DNA of 64,000 nt from an uncultured Bacteroidales bacterium (GTDB lineage Bacteria; Bacteroidota; Bacteroidia; Bacteroidales; UBA932), in the NCBI GenBank assembly GCA_900318445.1, contig ONKO01000002.1:186001-250000 (forward strand), read 5' to 3'. Below, piece after piece: positions 43,427 through 52,463 of this stretch; the first letter of the stretch is position 1, and each line of letters opens with the position of its first letter. The notes below the pieces were generated by a model, which had not been told where the DNA came from, made no database searches, and was given only the letters and a program-made list of their open reading frames with translations. The translations under genes were made by a program, and so were the position numbers.

Positions 43427-44446
43427 ATGCTCTACCAGAAACTCATCTCCTCCCACAGCACCTGGGCAAAGGTAACGGGTGCCGTCCTCAAAAAAGGATG
43501 GCTCCTCATTCCGCTTGCTGCCAGTGTAGCCCTGACGGCCCTGAACATTCCCGAAGGATGGCAAAGAGTGTGGGGATTTGTCTCCCTCAGCCTTTTTGCC
43601 GCCATCATGATATCGGCCTGCAACACGCTCACCGACATCTTTACCCTCCTCCGACGGGAAAGCCACATCACCCGCTGCCAGATCTGGATCCTCATTGCCA
43701 TCGGCATCTGGCTGGTAGGCGCCATCGTCATCCTGGACATCCAGAAAGACAGCAAGTACGGCCTGGTCTTCGGCCTCGTGGGCAGCGTCCTCGCCTGGAT
43801 TTTCCAGGACAAGATCAAGGGAGCCGCCGCCTTCCTGCACATCCGCAGCCACAAGCTCATCAAGATTGGGGACTGGATCCAGCTTCCCGGCAAAGGCGTG
43901 GACGGAGAGGTAAAGAAAGTCACCCTCACCACCGTCACCCTCTGCAACTGGGACACCACCACCTCCACCATTCCCATCAGCGCCCTGCAGCAGGACCACT
44001 TCATCAACCTGCAGAACATGGCCGAAGGTAAGACTTACGGCCGCCAGATGGTCAAAAACTTCATCCTGGACACCAGCTGTGTGAGGCCCCTCACCGAGGA
44101 AGAAGCCGCGCGGCTTCGCGCCGGAGAGGCGGGCCGATACATCCCCGCCAGCCAGATTCAGGCCGGGGTCCTCAACGCCCGCCTGTTCCGGGAGTTCGTG
44201 CACCACTACCTCATGAACAATGACCACATCTCGCACCTTCCGTTCCTCCTCGTCCGCTGGCTGGACCAGAAGGACAGCGGCATGGTGCTCCAGGTGCACA
44301 CCTACCTTGTGGACGCCAACCTGGAGGCCTTCGAGTGGCAGCAGTCCCGCATCACCGAGCACATTGTCTCTTCCCTCGAAGCCTTCGGCCTTCGCATGTA
44401 CCAGATTCCTTCTTCCCACGACGTAAAAAACAGAGGCCATGAGTAG
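43427..44446 (+). CDS. MscS-family mechanosensitive channel
   Basis: 339 residues. Seen: three hydrophobic segments (about 23-42, 52-70, 83-105), then the pore-lining and beta-domain region of MscS: LVFGLVGSVLAWIFQDKIKG...IKIGDWIQLPGKGVDGEVKKVTLTTVTLCNWDTTTSTIPISAL, where the VDGEV-x-IT-like turn marks the middle beta domain. Opens under membrane tension to release solutes. C-terminal domain (200-339) is larger than in minimal MscS. Overlaps the RyR-domain gene by eight bases. Confidence 0.9.
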   Translation: MLYQKLISSHSTWAKVTGAVLKKGWLLIPLAASVALTALNIPEGWQRVWGFVSLSLFAAIMISACNTLTDIFTLLRRESHITRCQIWILIAIGIWLVGAIVILDIQKDSKYGLVFGLVGSVLAWIFQDKIKGAAAFLHIRSHKLIKIGDWIQLPGKGVDGEVKKVTLTTVTLCNWDTTTSTIPISALQQDHFINLQNMAEGKTYGRQMVKNFILDTSCVRPLTEEEAARLRAGEAGRYIPASQIQAGVLNARLFREFVHHYLMNNDHISHLPFLLVRWLDQKDSGMVLQVHTYLVDANLEAFEWQQSRITEHIVSSLEAFGLRMYQIPSSHDVKNRGHE

Positions 44447-45545
44447 AAAAGAAATCATCCGCGAGCGGCCTTTCGAATACCTCACCGCCTCCGCCGAAAA
44501 CTGGTACATCGCCCGCGCCTATGTCCTGGACAAGCTCCGGGACGTTGCCTTCACACCCGGCTCCGACGGGCATCTGCACGTCATCGTCGCGGGAGACAGT
44601 CCCCTCCTTCTTTCCACGGCCCGCCAGACAGCACTATCGGCCCACTACCTCAACTTTGAGGAGGAAAATGCGCTCGGAGAAAGGGTTTCCCGCAACCGGA
44701 CGGTCATCACCCTCGTCACCGGGAAGAAGGCCGATGACATCCTCCGGGAGCTTTCCCGCGAGGAGTACCTCGGGCAGCTGCTCAGCGTGTGCCGCTACTC
44801 CCTCTTCGGGGAGCTTCATAACCCCGATTCCTACCTGGACATCGAAGTAGACCTGGTGAAAAAGGCCCCGGAAGATCCCGGCGCCATCACCTTCACCGAA
44901 GAGGACGTAAAAGCCTTCCTCGCGTCGGCAGACCCGGAGGAAGTGTTTTCCATCGACACCCGGAAAGCCGTGTTTGCCAACCGGGTCTACTCCCTCGGGT
45001 CCGTCATCGACAACATTCCCTACGAAGACATCAACGGGGCAGGCCGATACAGCCGCGCCCTGGGCACGTTCCAGTACCGGGTACTGGGAAACGCAGCGGG
45101 CGCCCGTCTTGTCAGTGACCGCTGGAAGAACCGCTCCACCGCCCGAAACGGGCTCTCCAACGTCATCTGCTCAGACTGCTTCGAGTCCCGCGAACTGGCC
45201 ATCCGGCGCCAGTGCTCCAACTACGACAAACTGAGCCGCGAGTCCCGTGCCGCCCTTTGGGAAAAAAACAGCCATGCCCTTTCGGTGAGCGAGCACTGCC
45301 GCTGGACCACCGAGAAGCTCATCCTGGGATTCCGGGCCTTCGGCCTGGATGAGAGATGCCGCTACGAGAGCTTCTTCGGAAGCGCACGGGCCAGTTTTTG
45401 CCGACAGGCCAAGAACGCGGCAGAATCCCCGTCCCACGTGGACATCTGCTCCTACCGGCGCCTGCGCCTCACAGACCCTGCCAGCCTCAAGTACGACACG
45501 TTCCTCATGCTGGCCATCCCCCTCATCCTGGAAAAGCTGAAGTAA
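44439..45545 (+). CDS. RyR-domain protein coupled to the channel
   Basis: 368 residues. Seen: an N-terminal part with VIVAGDSPLLLSTARQTAL that reads as a nucleotide-binding-like fold, and a C-terminal RyR domain (about 275-350): LSVSEHCRWTTEKLILGFRAFG...HVDICSYRRLRLTDPASLKYD, the E-H-x-R-W...K-Y-D pattern of bacterial RyR-repeat proteins. No membrane segment, so cytoplasmic. Starts eight bases inside the channel gene, so it is translated with it. RyR domains in bacteria are associated with ion-channel or NAD-binding systems; the partnership with MscS is inference from overlap. Confidence 0.8.
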   Translation: MSRKEIIRERPFEYLTASAENWYIARAYVLDKLRDVAFTPGSDGHLHVIVAGDSPLLLSTARQTALSAHYLNFEEENALGERVSRNRTVITLVTGKKADDILRELSREEYLGQLLSVCRYSLFGELHNPDSYLDIEVDLVKKAPEDPGAITFTEEDVKAFLASADPEEVFSIDTRKAVFANRVYSLGSVIDNIPYEDINGAGRYSRALGTFQYRVLGNAAGARLVSDRWKNRSTARNGLSNVICSDCFESRELAIRRQCSNYDKLSRESRAALWEKNSHALSVSEHCRWTTEKLILGFRAFGLDERCRYESFFGSARASFCRQAKNAAESPSHVDICSYRRLRLTDPASLKYDTFLMLAIPLILEKLK

Positions 45546-45547
45546 AG

Positions 45548-45573
45548 GTCCCTTTGAAAAAAGGGACTTTTTT
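45548..45573 (+). terminator. Rho-independent terminator after the RyR-domain gene
   Basis: Stem GTCCCTTT / AAAGGGAC with a GAAA loop and six T residues, three bases after the stop. Confidence 0.93.
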
Positions 45574-45575
45574 CG

Positions 45576-45583
45576 TATCTTTG
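45576..45583 (+). promoter_or_regulatory. -7 promoter box TATCTTTG for the second ExbB operon
   Basis: Starts two bases after the terminator; 39 bases before exbB at 45623. Confidence 0.7.
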
Positions 45584-45622
45584 TAAGTTGGTTTTTAGTA
45601 GAACGAAAAACAGAAAAAAGAT

Positions 45623-46336
45623 ATGATCCTTCCTCTTCTTCAGACAGACTCGCTCAGCGAGGCCGCTCAGGCCATCGCCACTCCCGTGCAGCAGCCCACC
45701 CAGATGAGCGAGAGCCTCTGGTCCATGTTCAACATGGGCGGTCCCCTCATGTGGGTCCTCCTGGCCCTCAGTTTCCTGGCCATCTATCTTATCGGCCGCA
45801 AATGGTGGATGCTCAAGCACGCCTCGGAGATTGACCCCCACTTCATGCAGGACATCCGCGACTACATGAACGAAGGAAAGATCAAGAGCGCCCTCACCCT
45901 GTGCCAGAAGTACGACAACCCGGTGGCCCGCATGATCGAGACGGGTATCCACCGCATGGGACGTCCCATGGCCGACATCCAGAGCGCCATCGAGAACATC
46001 GGCAACGTGGAAGTCGCCCGCCTGGAAAAGGGCCTTCCCATCCTTGCCACCATCGCCGGCGGCGCCCCCATGATCGGTTTCCTGGGCACCGTGACGGGTA
46101 TGGTAAAGGCCTTCTTCAACATGTCCAAGGCCGGCAACAACATTGACATCACCCTTCTCAGCGACGGTATCTACACCGCCATGCTCACCACCGTGGGCGG
46201 TCTGGTGGTAGGTATCATCGCCTACTTCGGCTATAACTGGCTCACCTCCAAAGTGAGCGACCTTGTTTACAAGATGGAGAGCTCCACCCTGGAGTTCATC
46301 GACATTGTGCTTCACGAACCCGGAGAAGACCAGTAA
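45623..46336 (+). CDS. exbB: ExbB/TolQ-family proton channel subunit (second system)
   Basis: 237 residues. Seen: membrane helix at about 40-58 (GGPLMWVLLALSFLAIYLIG), two further helices around 140-165 (GFLGTVTGMVKAFF) and 182-205 (LTTVGGLVVGIIAYFGYNW), with the conserved GAPMIGFLGTVTGM and TAMLTTVGGLVVG blocks of ExbB. N-terminus begins with a short periplasmic segment. Begins an operon exbB-exbD-tonB with its own promoter and is distinct from the system at 454, where no tonB follows. Confidence 0.94.
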   Translation: MILPLLQTDSLSEAAQAIATPVQQPTQMSESLWSMFNMGGPLMWVLLALSFLAIYLIGRKWWMLKHASEIDPHFMQDIRDYMNEGKIKSALTLCQKYDNPVARMIETGIHRMGRPMADIQSAIENIGNVEVARLEKGLPILATIAGGAPMIGFLGTVTGMVKAFFNMSKAGNNIDITLLSDGIYTAMLTTVGGLVVGIIAYFGYNWLTSKVSDLVYKMESSTLEFIDIVLHEPGEDQ

Positions 46337-46339
46337 GCC

Positions 46340-46750
46340 ATGGCACTGAAGAGAAATACCAAGGTAGACGCCCAGTTCTCGGTATCCAGCATGACGGATA
46401 TCGTGTTCCTTCTCCTTATCTTCTTCCTTGTCACCTCTACGCTCATCAACCCCAACGCGCTCAAGCTCCTTCTGCCCAAATCCACGGGCCAGGTAAACGC
46501 CAAGGCCACCGTGAGCGTAAGTATCAAGGACTGGGGAAATGACACGTACACCTACCACGTGAACGGCTCCAAGGACCCTGTTCCCTACGAGGTAGTGGAA
46601 GAGGAACTCATCGAGCTCCTCTCGCAGGAAGAAGACCCCACCTTCTCCATCTACAGCGACCAGACGGTCCCCGTGGGAGAAGTCGTGGGCATGATGAACA
46701 TTGCCAAACGCAATCACTACAAGGTGATTCTGGCCACACAACCCGAATAG
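46340..46750 (+). CDS. exbD: ExbD-family protein (second system)
   Basis: 136 residues, minimal ExbD. Seen: N-terminal SVSSMTDIVFLLLIFFLVTSTL with conserved membrane aspartate D20, then a periplasmic domain ending VGMMNIAKRNHYKVILATQPE. Three bases after exbB, nine before tonB. Completes a simple ExbB-ExbD stator. Confidence 0.94.
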   Translation: MALKRNTKVDAQFSVSSMTDIVFLLLIFFLVTSTLINPNALKLLLPKSTGQVNAKATVSVSIKDWGNDTYTYHVNGSKDPVPYEVVEEELIELLSQEEDPTFSIYSDQTVPVGEVVGMMNIAKRNHYKVILATQPE

Positions 46751-46759
46751 CGCGCGAAG

Positions 46760-47548
46760 ATGCAACCGTACCAGCGAACCAGGGAAAAGCGGGAAAAGGC
46801 CGCAGGCATTACCGGCGTAGCAGCTACGCTGGTGCTTCATGCCCTGGCACTGGTGGTGCTCCTCACGAGCGGCCTCACCTACCTGGACCCCCCGCCGCCG
46901 GAGAGAAGCTCACTCCTCATTGAATTCGAAGAGGAAGAGCTGCAGCCGGTAAAGCCCCTGCAGAGCCAGGTGGGCCGCCAGCCCCAGGCCGAGGAAACAG
47001 ACCTGGAAAGAGATGTGGAACTGGTCCAGAAAGCCGAGTCTCCCCACGTGAACGACCGGCCCAACGTAACCCCCAAGGCCCAGCCGGACCCGCACGGGGA
47101 TGTGGAGACACCCGCTCCGCCGGCCGAGCCCGAAATTGACAAGCGCGGACTCTTTCCGGGCATGAGCAAAAAAGACAATAACGCCACCGCCCCGCACGCT
47201 GCCAAAGAAGCCGCCGAGGGCTTCAAGGCCGGGCAGGCCGATGGCAACACGCACGAAGGAAAGACAGAAGGCAGCGCCAACGCACACGTAAAAGGGCGCA
47301 ACGTCGTAGGCTCCATACCCAAACCGGTTTACGGCACCCAGGCCGAAGGAATTGTGGTGGTTCAGGTAAAAGTGGACCAGTACGGAAACGTCAAGGAGGC
47401 TGTTCCGGGTGCAGAAGGCACCACGGTCACCGACAAAACCCTCTGGAACGCCGCCCGCAATGCCGCCATGAAAACGACGTTCAATATGGACGCAAACGCA
47501 CCTGCCATGCAGGCAGGAACCATTACATATATTTTCAAACTTAAGTAA
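46760..47548 (+). CDS. tonB: TonB-family energy transducer
   Basis: 262 residues. Seen: membrane anchor (about 16-39, GVAATLVLHALALVVLLTSGL), acidic then Pro/Ala-rich spacer (55-150, with PAPPAEPEI), and a C-terminal TonB_C domain (about 175-262): PKPVYGTQAEGIVVVQVKVDQYGNVKEAVPGAEGTTVTDKTLW...AGTITYIFKLK. It is the outer-membrane coupling partner for the ExbB-ExbD pair just upstream. Length is normal. Confidence 0.93.
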   Translation: MQPYQRTREKREKAAGITGVAATLVLHALALVVLLTSGLTYLDPPPPERSSLLIEFEEEELQPVKPLQSQVGRQPQAEETDLERDVELVQKAESPHVNDRPNVTPKAQPDPHGDVETPAPPAEPEIDKRGLFPGMSKKDNNATAPHAAKEAAEGFKAGQADGNTHEGKTEGSANAHVKGRNVVGSIPKPVYGTQAEGIVVVQVKVDQYGNVKEAVPGAEGTTVTDKTLWNAARNAAMKTTFNMDANAPAMQAGTITYIFKLK

Positions 47549-47572
47549 CGACGTGAGTCGTAAAGAACCATT

Positions 47573-48799
47573 ATGGAAGACAACAAAAGAGGTACGAGAA
47601 AACGTATCGTTCGCAGACCCGCCGAGGGTCATGCAGAAAAAGTAGATTACAGCACCAGCCGCAGCTTCGACTCCGAGGAGCGCCGCCCGGCCCACCGCTA
47701 CAGCCCCCGTCCCGACGGAGAGCGCCGCAGCTACGGTGACCGCCCCCGCACGTTATCGAGCGACCGTCCCCGCCGTGATGGCGAGGAGCATCGCAGCTAT
47801 GGTGACCGTCCCCGCACTTATTCGAGCGACCGTCCCCGCCGCGATGGCGAGGAGCGCCCGAGCTACGGAGACCGTCCCCGCAAGAGCGGTTACGGCAAGC
47901 CTTCGTTCGGCGGTTCCAAACCCGGTTTCAAGAGCAGCGGCAGGCCCGGCGCCAAACCCGGTGCCCGCAAGCCCTTTGTAAAGCGCAGCGAGGCCGATGC
48001 CGGCATGAGCGCCATGCTCTCCCGAAAGCCTCAGGTGAACGGCCGCTACAGCGACGACGACACCGCCCCTACCGAGATCAAGGAGGTAGTGCGCCTGAAC
48101 AAGTTCATCGCCAATTCCGGCGTATGCTCCCGCCGCGAAGCCGACACCCTCATCCAGAGCGGTGTAGTGACCGTGAACGGAGAAGTCGTCACCGAACTGG
48201 GCGTCAAAGTGAACATCCTCCAGGACGACATCCGCTTCAACGGACAGCGCCTCAAGGGCGAGGAAAAAGTGTACATCGTGATGAACAAGCCCAAGGGCTA
48301 TGTGACCACCGCCAGCGACCCCCACGCAGAAAAGACCGTGATGGACCTCCTCAAGGGATGCCCCACCCGCGTATTCCCCGTAGGCCGTCTGGACAAGAAC
48401 ACCACCGGCGTGCTCATGTTCACCAACGACGGCGAGATGGCCGAGCGCCTCACGCATCCCTCCTACAACAAGAAGAAAATCTACCAGGTTGTGCTGGACG
48501 CTCCCCTCAAGGAAGAAGACCAGCAGAAGATCCTCGCCGGCATCGAGCTCTCCGACGGCGTAGTGGCTGCCGATGAACTCGAGTACATCGACGCCCACGA
48601 CCACCGTCAGCTGGGCATCGAGATCCACAGCGGCAAAAACCGCGTGGTGCGCCGCATCTTCGAATCCCTGGGCTATGACGTAAAGGCGCTGGACCGCGTG
48701 TACTTCGCCGGCCTCACCAAGAAAGGCCTCAAGAAGAGCGACTGGCGTTACCTCACCGAGGGTGAAGTGAACATCCTCAAGATGGGAGCATACGTATAA
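47573..48799 (+). CDS. rluB: Ribosomal large-subunit pseudouridine synthase B-like
   Basis: 408 residues. Seen: a long N-terminal low-complexity Arg/Asp/Ser/Gly extension (1-150) with two exact-length 22-residue repeats (GDRPRTLSSDRPRRDGEEHR type), an S4 RNA-binding domain (about 165-220, VRLNKFIANSGVCSRREADTLIQSGVVTVNG) and the RsuA/RluB catalytic domain with D274 in FPVGRLDKNTTGVLMFTNDGEMA. Modifies 23S rRNA helix-loop uridines. The basic tail in front is typical for Bacteroidetes RluB and may bind RNA. Starts 24 bases after tonB, ends one base into era. Confidence 0.9.
   Translation: MEDNKRGTRKRIVRRPAEGHAEKVDYSTSRSFDSEERRPAHRYSPRPDGERRSYGDRPRTLSSDRPRRDGEEHRSYGDRPRTYSSDRPRRDGEERPSYGDRPRKSGYGKPSFGGSKPGFKSSGRPGAKPGARKPFVKRSEADAGMSAMLSRKPQVNGRYSDDDTAPTEIKEVVRLNKFIANSGVCSRREADTLIQSGVVTVNGEVVTELGVKVNILQDDIRFNGQRLKGEEKVYIVMNKPKGYVTTASDPHAEKTVMDLLKGCPTRVFPVGRLDKNTTGVLMFTNDGEMAERLTHPSYNKKKIYQVVLDAPLKEEDQQKILAGIELSDGVVAADELEYIDAHDHRQLGIEIHSGKNRVVRRIFESLGYDVKALDRVYFAGLTKKGLKKSDWRYLTEGEVNILKMGAYV
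47735..47866 (+). repeat. Two tandem 66-base units in the rluB N-terminal extension
   Basis: Units 47735-47800 and 47801-47866 encode GDRPRT-SSDRPRRDGEE repeats; a third partial unit follows. The period is exactly 66 bases. Confidence 0.85.
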
Positions 48800-49680
48800 T
48801 GGCACACAGAGCAGGTTTTGTCAATATCATCGGCAATCCGAACGTCGGTAAATCCACGCTCATGAATGCCCTGGTGGGAGAGAAGCTCTCCATCGTGACC
48901 GCGAAGGCCCAGACCACGCGGCACCGCATCATGGGCATCGTGAGCGGGGAAGATTACCAGATCGTGTACTCGGATACGCCCGGTATCCTGAAGCCCAACT
49001 ACCGGCTTCAGGAAAACATGCTCGCCTTCGTGGACACCGCCATCGGAGATGCCGACATCATCCTCTACGTGACCGACACCGTGGAAAAAGGGGACAAGAA
49101 CGAGGCCTACATCGAGAAACTCCGGAAGGTAGACTGCCCCGTTGTCCTTGTCATCAACAAGATTGACATTTCCTCGCAGGAAAAGGTGGTGGAACTCATG
49201 GGCTGGTGGAAGGAGCAGCTCCCGAAGGCGGAGATCATCCCCGTATCGGCCCAGGAGAAATTCAACCTGGAAAGCATCCTGGAGGCCGTGTCGTCCCGCC
49301 TGCCGGAAGCACCCGCCTGGTTTGACAAAGACCAGTTCACGGACAAGAACCTCCGTTTCTTCGCCTCCGAGATCATTCGGGAGAAGATTTTCCTCAACTA
49401 CTCCGAGGAAATCCCCTACTCCTGCCAGGTAGAGATTGAGGCTTTCCACGAGGGAGAGGACCGCTATGAGATATCGGCGGTCATCTACGTGATGCGGGAG
49501 TCCCAGAAGGGCATCATCATCGGCAAGCGCGGTGCCATGCTCAAGAAAGTGGGCACCGAGGCACGCCTGGACATGGAAGATTTCTTCCAGAAGAAAGTAT
49601 TTTTAAGCACATTTGTTAAAGTTGACCCGGATTGGAGAGAGAACCGCAAGGAACTCCGCCGGTTTGGATATGAATTCTAG
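48799..49680 (+). CDS. era: GTPase Era
   Basis: 293 residues. Essential GTPase in 16S rRNA maturation and 30S assembly. Seen: G1 GNPNVGKSTL (12-21), DTPG (G3), NKID (G4) near 115, SAQEK (G5) and a C-terminal KH domain (about 205-285) with IIGKRGAMLKKVGTEAR. Its ATG shares the last base of the rluB stop. Length is standard. Confidence 0.96.
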   Translation: MAHRAGFVNIIGNPNVGKSTLMNALVGEKLSIVTAKAQTTRHRIMGIVSGEDYQIVYSDTPGILKPNYRLQENMLAFVDTAIGDADIILYVTDTVEKGDKNEAYIEKLRKVDCPVVLVINKIDISSQEKVVELMGWWKEQLPKAEIIPVSAQEKFNLESILEAVSSRLPEAPAWFDKDQFTDKNLRFFASEIIREKIFLNYSEEIPYSCQVEIEAFHEGEDRYEISAVIYVMRESQKGIIIGKRGAMLKKVGTEARLDMEDFFQKKVFLSTFVKVDPDWRENRKELRRFGYEF

Positions 49681-49688
49681 TTACGTTT

Positions 49689-52460
49689 ATGGCAGAAGAC
49701 TGGGAAGACATCGAAGGACAGGAACAGGAAGAAGAGCTGAGCGAGGACGCTGCTGCTTCGGGAAAATTTGACAAACTCCTGGGCAGCGACGCCGGCAAGT
49801 ACAAGCTCTCCGGCATGTTCAAGGAATGGTATCTGGACTATGCGTCCTACACCATCCTGGACCGCGCCGTTCCCCATATCGTAGACGGTTTCAAGCCCGT
49901 TCAGCGCCGCGTGCTGCACACGATGGCCACTATGGACGACGGCCGCTACACCAAGGTGGCCAACATTGTGGGTCAGGCCATGCAGTACCACCCGCACGGT
50001 GACGCATCCATCCTGGGTGCGCTGGTCACGCTGGGCCAGAAGGGGCTTCTCATCGACTGTCAGGGTAACTGGGGTAACATCCTCACCGGAGACTCCAACG
50101 CAGCGCCCCGTTACATCGAGGCACGCCTTTCCAAGTTTGCCAAGGAGGTAGTGTTCGACCCCAAGGTTACGCCCTGGATGACATCCTACGACGGCCGCAA
50201 CCAGGAGCCCACGGAGCTTCCCGTGCGCTTCCCGCTGCTCCTTGCCCAGGGTACGGAGGGCATTGCCGCCGGTCTGTCGTCCAAGATTCTGCCGCACAAC
50301 TTCAACGAGCTCATCGACGCGTCCATCGCCATTCTGAAGGGTGAGCCCTTCGAGCTCCTGCCCGACTTCCCCACGGGAGGCATCGCAGACTGCTCCAAGT
50401 ACAACAAGGGCAAACGCGGCGGCATGGTCAAGGTGCGCGCCCGCATCAACAAGGTGGACAAGAGCACCATCACCATTACCGAAATCCCGTACGGCAAAAC
50501 GTCCCAGGCCATCATTGACAGCATCATCAAGGCCAAGGACAAGAAGAAGATCAATATCAAGAAGATCGATGACATGACCACCGACAAGGTGGAGATCATC
50601 ATCCATCTTCCGGCCGATGTCTCCCCGGACAAGACCATCGACGCACTGTATGCGTTCACCGAGTGCGAAACCAAGATTGCGCCCAACGCCTGCGTCATCC
50701 GTGACAACAAGCCGGTGTTCCTCACCGTGGACGAGATCCTGGAATACGACACGTTCCATACACGGGACATCCTGAAGGCCCAGCTGGAAGTGAAGCTCTC
50801 CGAACTGGAGAACGACTGGCACTACAGCTCGCTGGAGCGCATCTTCTTCGAAAACCGCATTTACAAGGTGCTGGAGCAGAACCAGAAGAGCTGGGAAGAA
50901 CAGCTGCAGGACATCTTCAATCAGATGTGCCAGTATCAGGAGCTGCTGCACCGGCCCATCCTCATGGAGGACATCCTCAAGCTGGTGGAAAAGCCCGTGC
51001 GCAAGATTTCCAAGTTTGACACCAAGGCCCTGGACGAGAAAATCTACGCCCTGGAGGACCAGATGAAGGAGGTGAAGGACCACCTGGAGCACATCACCGA
51101 ATTCACCATCGACTGGTTCCGCAGCCTCAAGAAGAAATACGGAAAAGACTGGCCGCGCCTCACCGAAATCTCCTCCCTGGAGAATATCACCGTCACCAAG
51201 GTGGTGTCTAACAACGCAAAGCTCTACGCCAACCTGGAAGAGGGCTTCGTGGGCATCGGCCTCAAGAAGGACGACGGCGGCGAGTTCATCGGCGAGTGCT
51301 CGGACCTCTCCGAGATCATCGTCATCGGCAAGGACGGCAAGTATCGTGTGACCAAGGTCTCCGACAAGGCCTTCTTCGGGAAGGATCTCCTGTATGCCGG
51401 CGTGTTCAACCGCTCCGACGAGCGTACCATCTACAACGTGATTTACCGCGAGGGCAAGGGCCCGGCCCATTATGCCAAGCGCTTCAACATTACCTCGGTC
51501 ACCCGCGACAAGGAATATGACATCACTACCGGTGCCCCGGATTCCAAGATCCTGTGGTTCACCGTGAACCATAACGGAGAGGCCGAGACCGTGAGGATTG
51601 CGCTCAGGCCCAGGAAGGGGCTCAAGAAGCTGCTGCTGGAGTGGGATTTCTCCACCCTGGCCATCAAGGGACGTTCCTCGCGCGGCAATCTGGTCACCAA
51701 GAACATGATAGCCCGGATCCAGCTCAAGTCAAAGGGTGTCACCACCCTGGAGGGCAAGGATATCTGGTACGACCCCGACATCCAGCGCCTCAATGATGAA
51801 GGCCGCGGGCAGCACCTTGGCAAGTTCGCCGGGCAGGACCGCGTGCTGGCCATCTTTGCCGACGGCAGCTACTACACCACCACCTACGACCTTGTGAACA
51901 AGTATCAGGGAGAAGTGGTGCGTATCGAGAAGCTGGACCCGAACCGCATCTATACGGTCCTGTACTGGGACAACGCCGCCAAGGCCTACTATATCAAGCG
52001 CTTCAGTTTCACCGAGAGCAACAACTCTCCCGTGCTGTTCATCTCCGATGCCCGCGGTTCCCGCATGGTGGACATTTCCCCGGACCTGCATCCGCAGGTG
52101 ATTCTCACCTTCGGGGGCAAGTACGAGCACAGGGAGTCCGAGATTGTGGACGCGGAGGAGTTCATCGCCAAGAAAGGTATCACCGCCAAAGGCAAGAAGT
52201 GTTCTCCCTACGACCTCAAGAGCGTCGCGTTCGGGGAGCCGCTGCATAAGCCCGAGGACGACATCGAGAGAGAAGAGCCCACTGTGGCCGAGGGACTGGA
52301 AGAGGCCATGGAGGTAGATGTGGACGCCGATGCCATCGGCACCACCATCGAGCAAACCGGGCAGGCCTCGGATCTTCTGGCCGATGCCCGCGCCACCTCC
52401 CCCGACGAGCCGGGAGACGACGCCGTTGACATGGAAGGCTGGGAGCCCACACTGTTCTAG
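49689..52460 (+). CDS. parC: DNA topoisomerase IV / gyrase A-type subunit
   Basis: 923 residues. Breakage-reunion subunit of a type II topoisomerase. Seen: N-terminal acidic leader (1-35), the GyrA/ParC core (about 40-500) with DGFKPVQRRVLHTM and catalytic tyrosine Y142 in NAAPRYIEARL, a long coiled-coil region, and a C-terminal beta-pinwheel-like region with shorter repeats and a very acidic end (from about 840). The GyrA-box is not obvious, supporting ParC rather than GyrA, as usual for the long Bacteroidales protein. Starts eight bases after era; parE is not in the window. Confidence 0.9.
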   Translation: MAEDWEDIEGQEQEEELSEDAAASGKFDKLLGSDAGKYKLSGMFKEWYLDYASYTILDRAVPHIVDGFKPVQRRVLHTMATMDDGRYTKVANIVGQAMQYHPHGDASILGALVTLGQKGLLIDCQGNWGNILTGDSNAAPRYIEARLSKFAKEVVFDPKVTPWMTSYDGRNQEPTELPVRFPLLLAQGTEGIAAGLSSKILPHNFNELIDASIAILKGEPFELLPDFPTGGIADCSKYNKGKRGGMVKVRARINKVDKSTITITEIPYGKTSQAIIDSIIKAKDKKKINIKKIDDMTTDKVEIIIHLPADVSPDKTIDALYAFTECETKIAPNACVIRDNKPVFLTVDEILEYDTFHTRDILKAQLEVKLSELENDWHYSSLERIFFENRIYKVLEQNQKSWEEQLQDIFNQMCQYQELLHRPILMEDILKLVEKPVRKISKFDTKALDEKIYALEDQMKEVKDHLEHITEFTIDWFRSLKKKYGKDWPRLTEISSLENITVTKVVSNNAKLYANLEEGFVGIGLKKDDGGEFIGECSDLSEIIVIGKDGKYRVTKVSDKAFFGKDLLYAGVFNRSDERTIYNVIYREGKGPAHYAKRFNITSVTRDKEYDITTGAPDSKILWFTVNHNGEAETVRIALRPRKGLKKLLLEWDFSTLAIKGRSSRGNLVTKNMIARIQLKSKGVTTLEGKDIWYDPDIQRLNDEGRGQHLGKFAGQDRVLAIFADGSYYTTTYDLVNKYQGEVVRIEKLDPNRIYTVLYWDNAAKAYYIKRFSFTESNNSPVLFISDARGSRMVDISPDLHPQVILTFGGKYEHRESEIVDAEEFIAKKGITAKGKKCSPYDLKSVAFGEPLHKPEDDIEREEPTVAEGLEEAMEVDVDADAIGTTIEQTGQASDLLADARATSPDEPGDDAVDMEGWEPTLF

Positions 52461-52463
52461 CGC

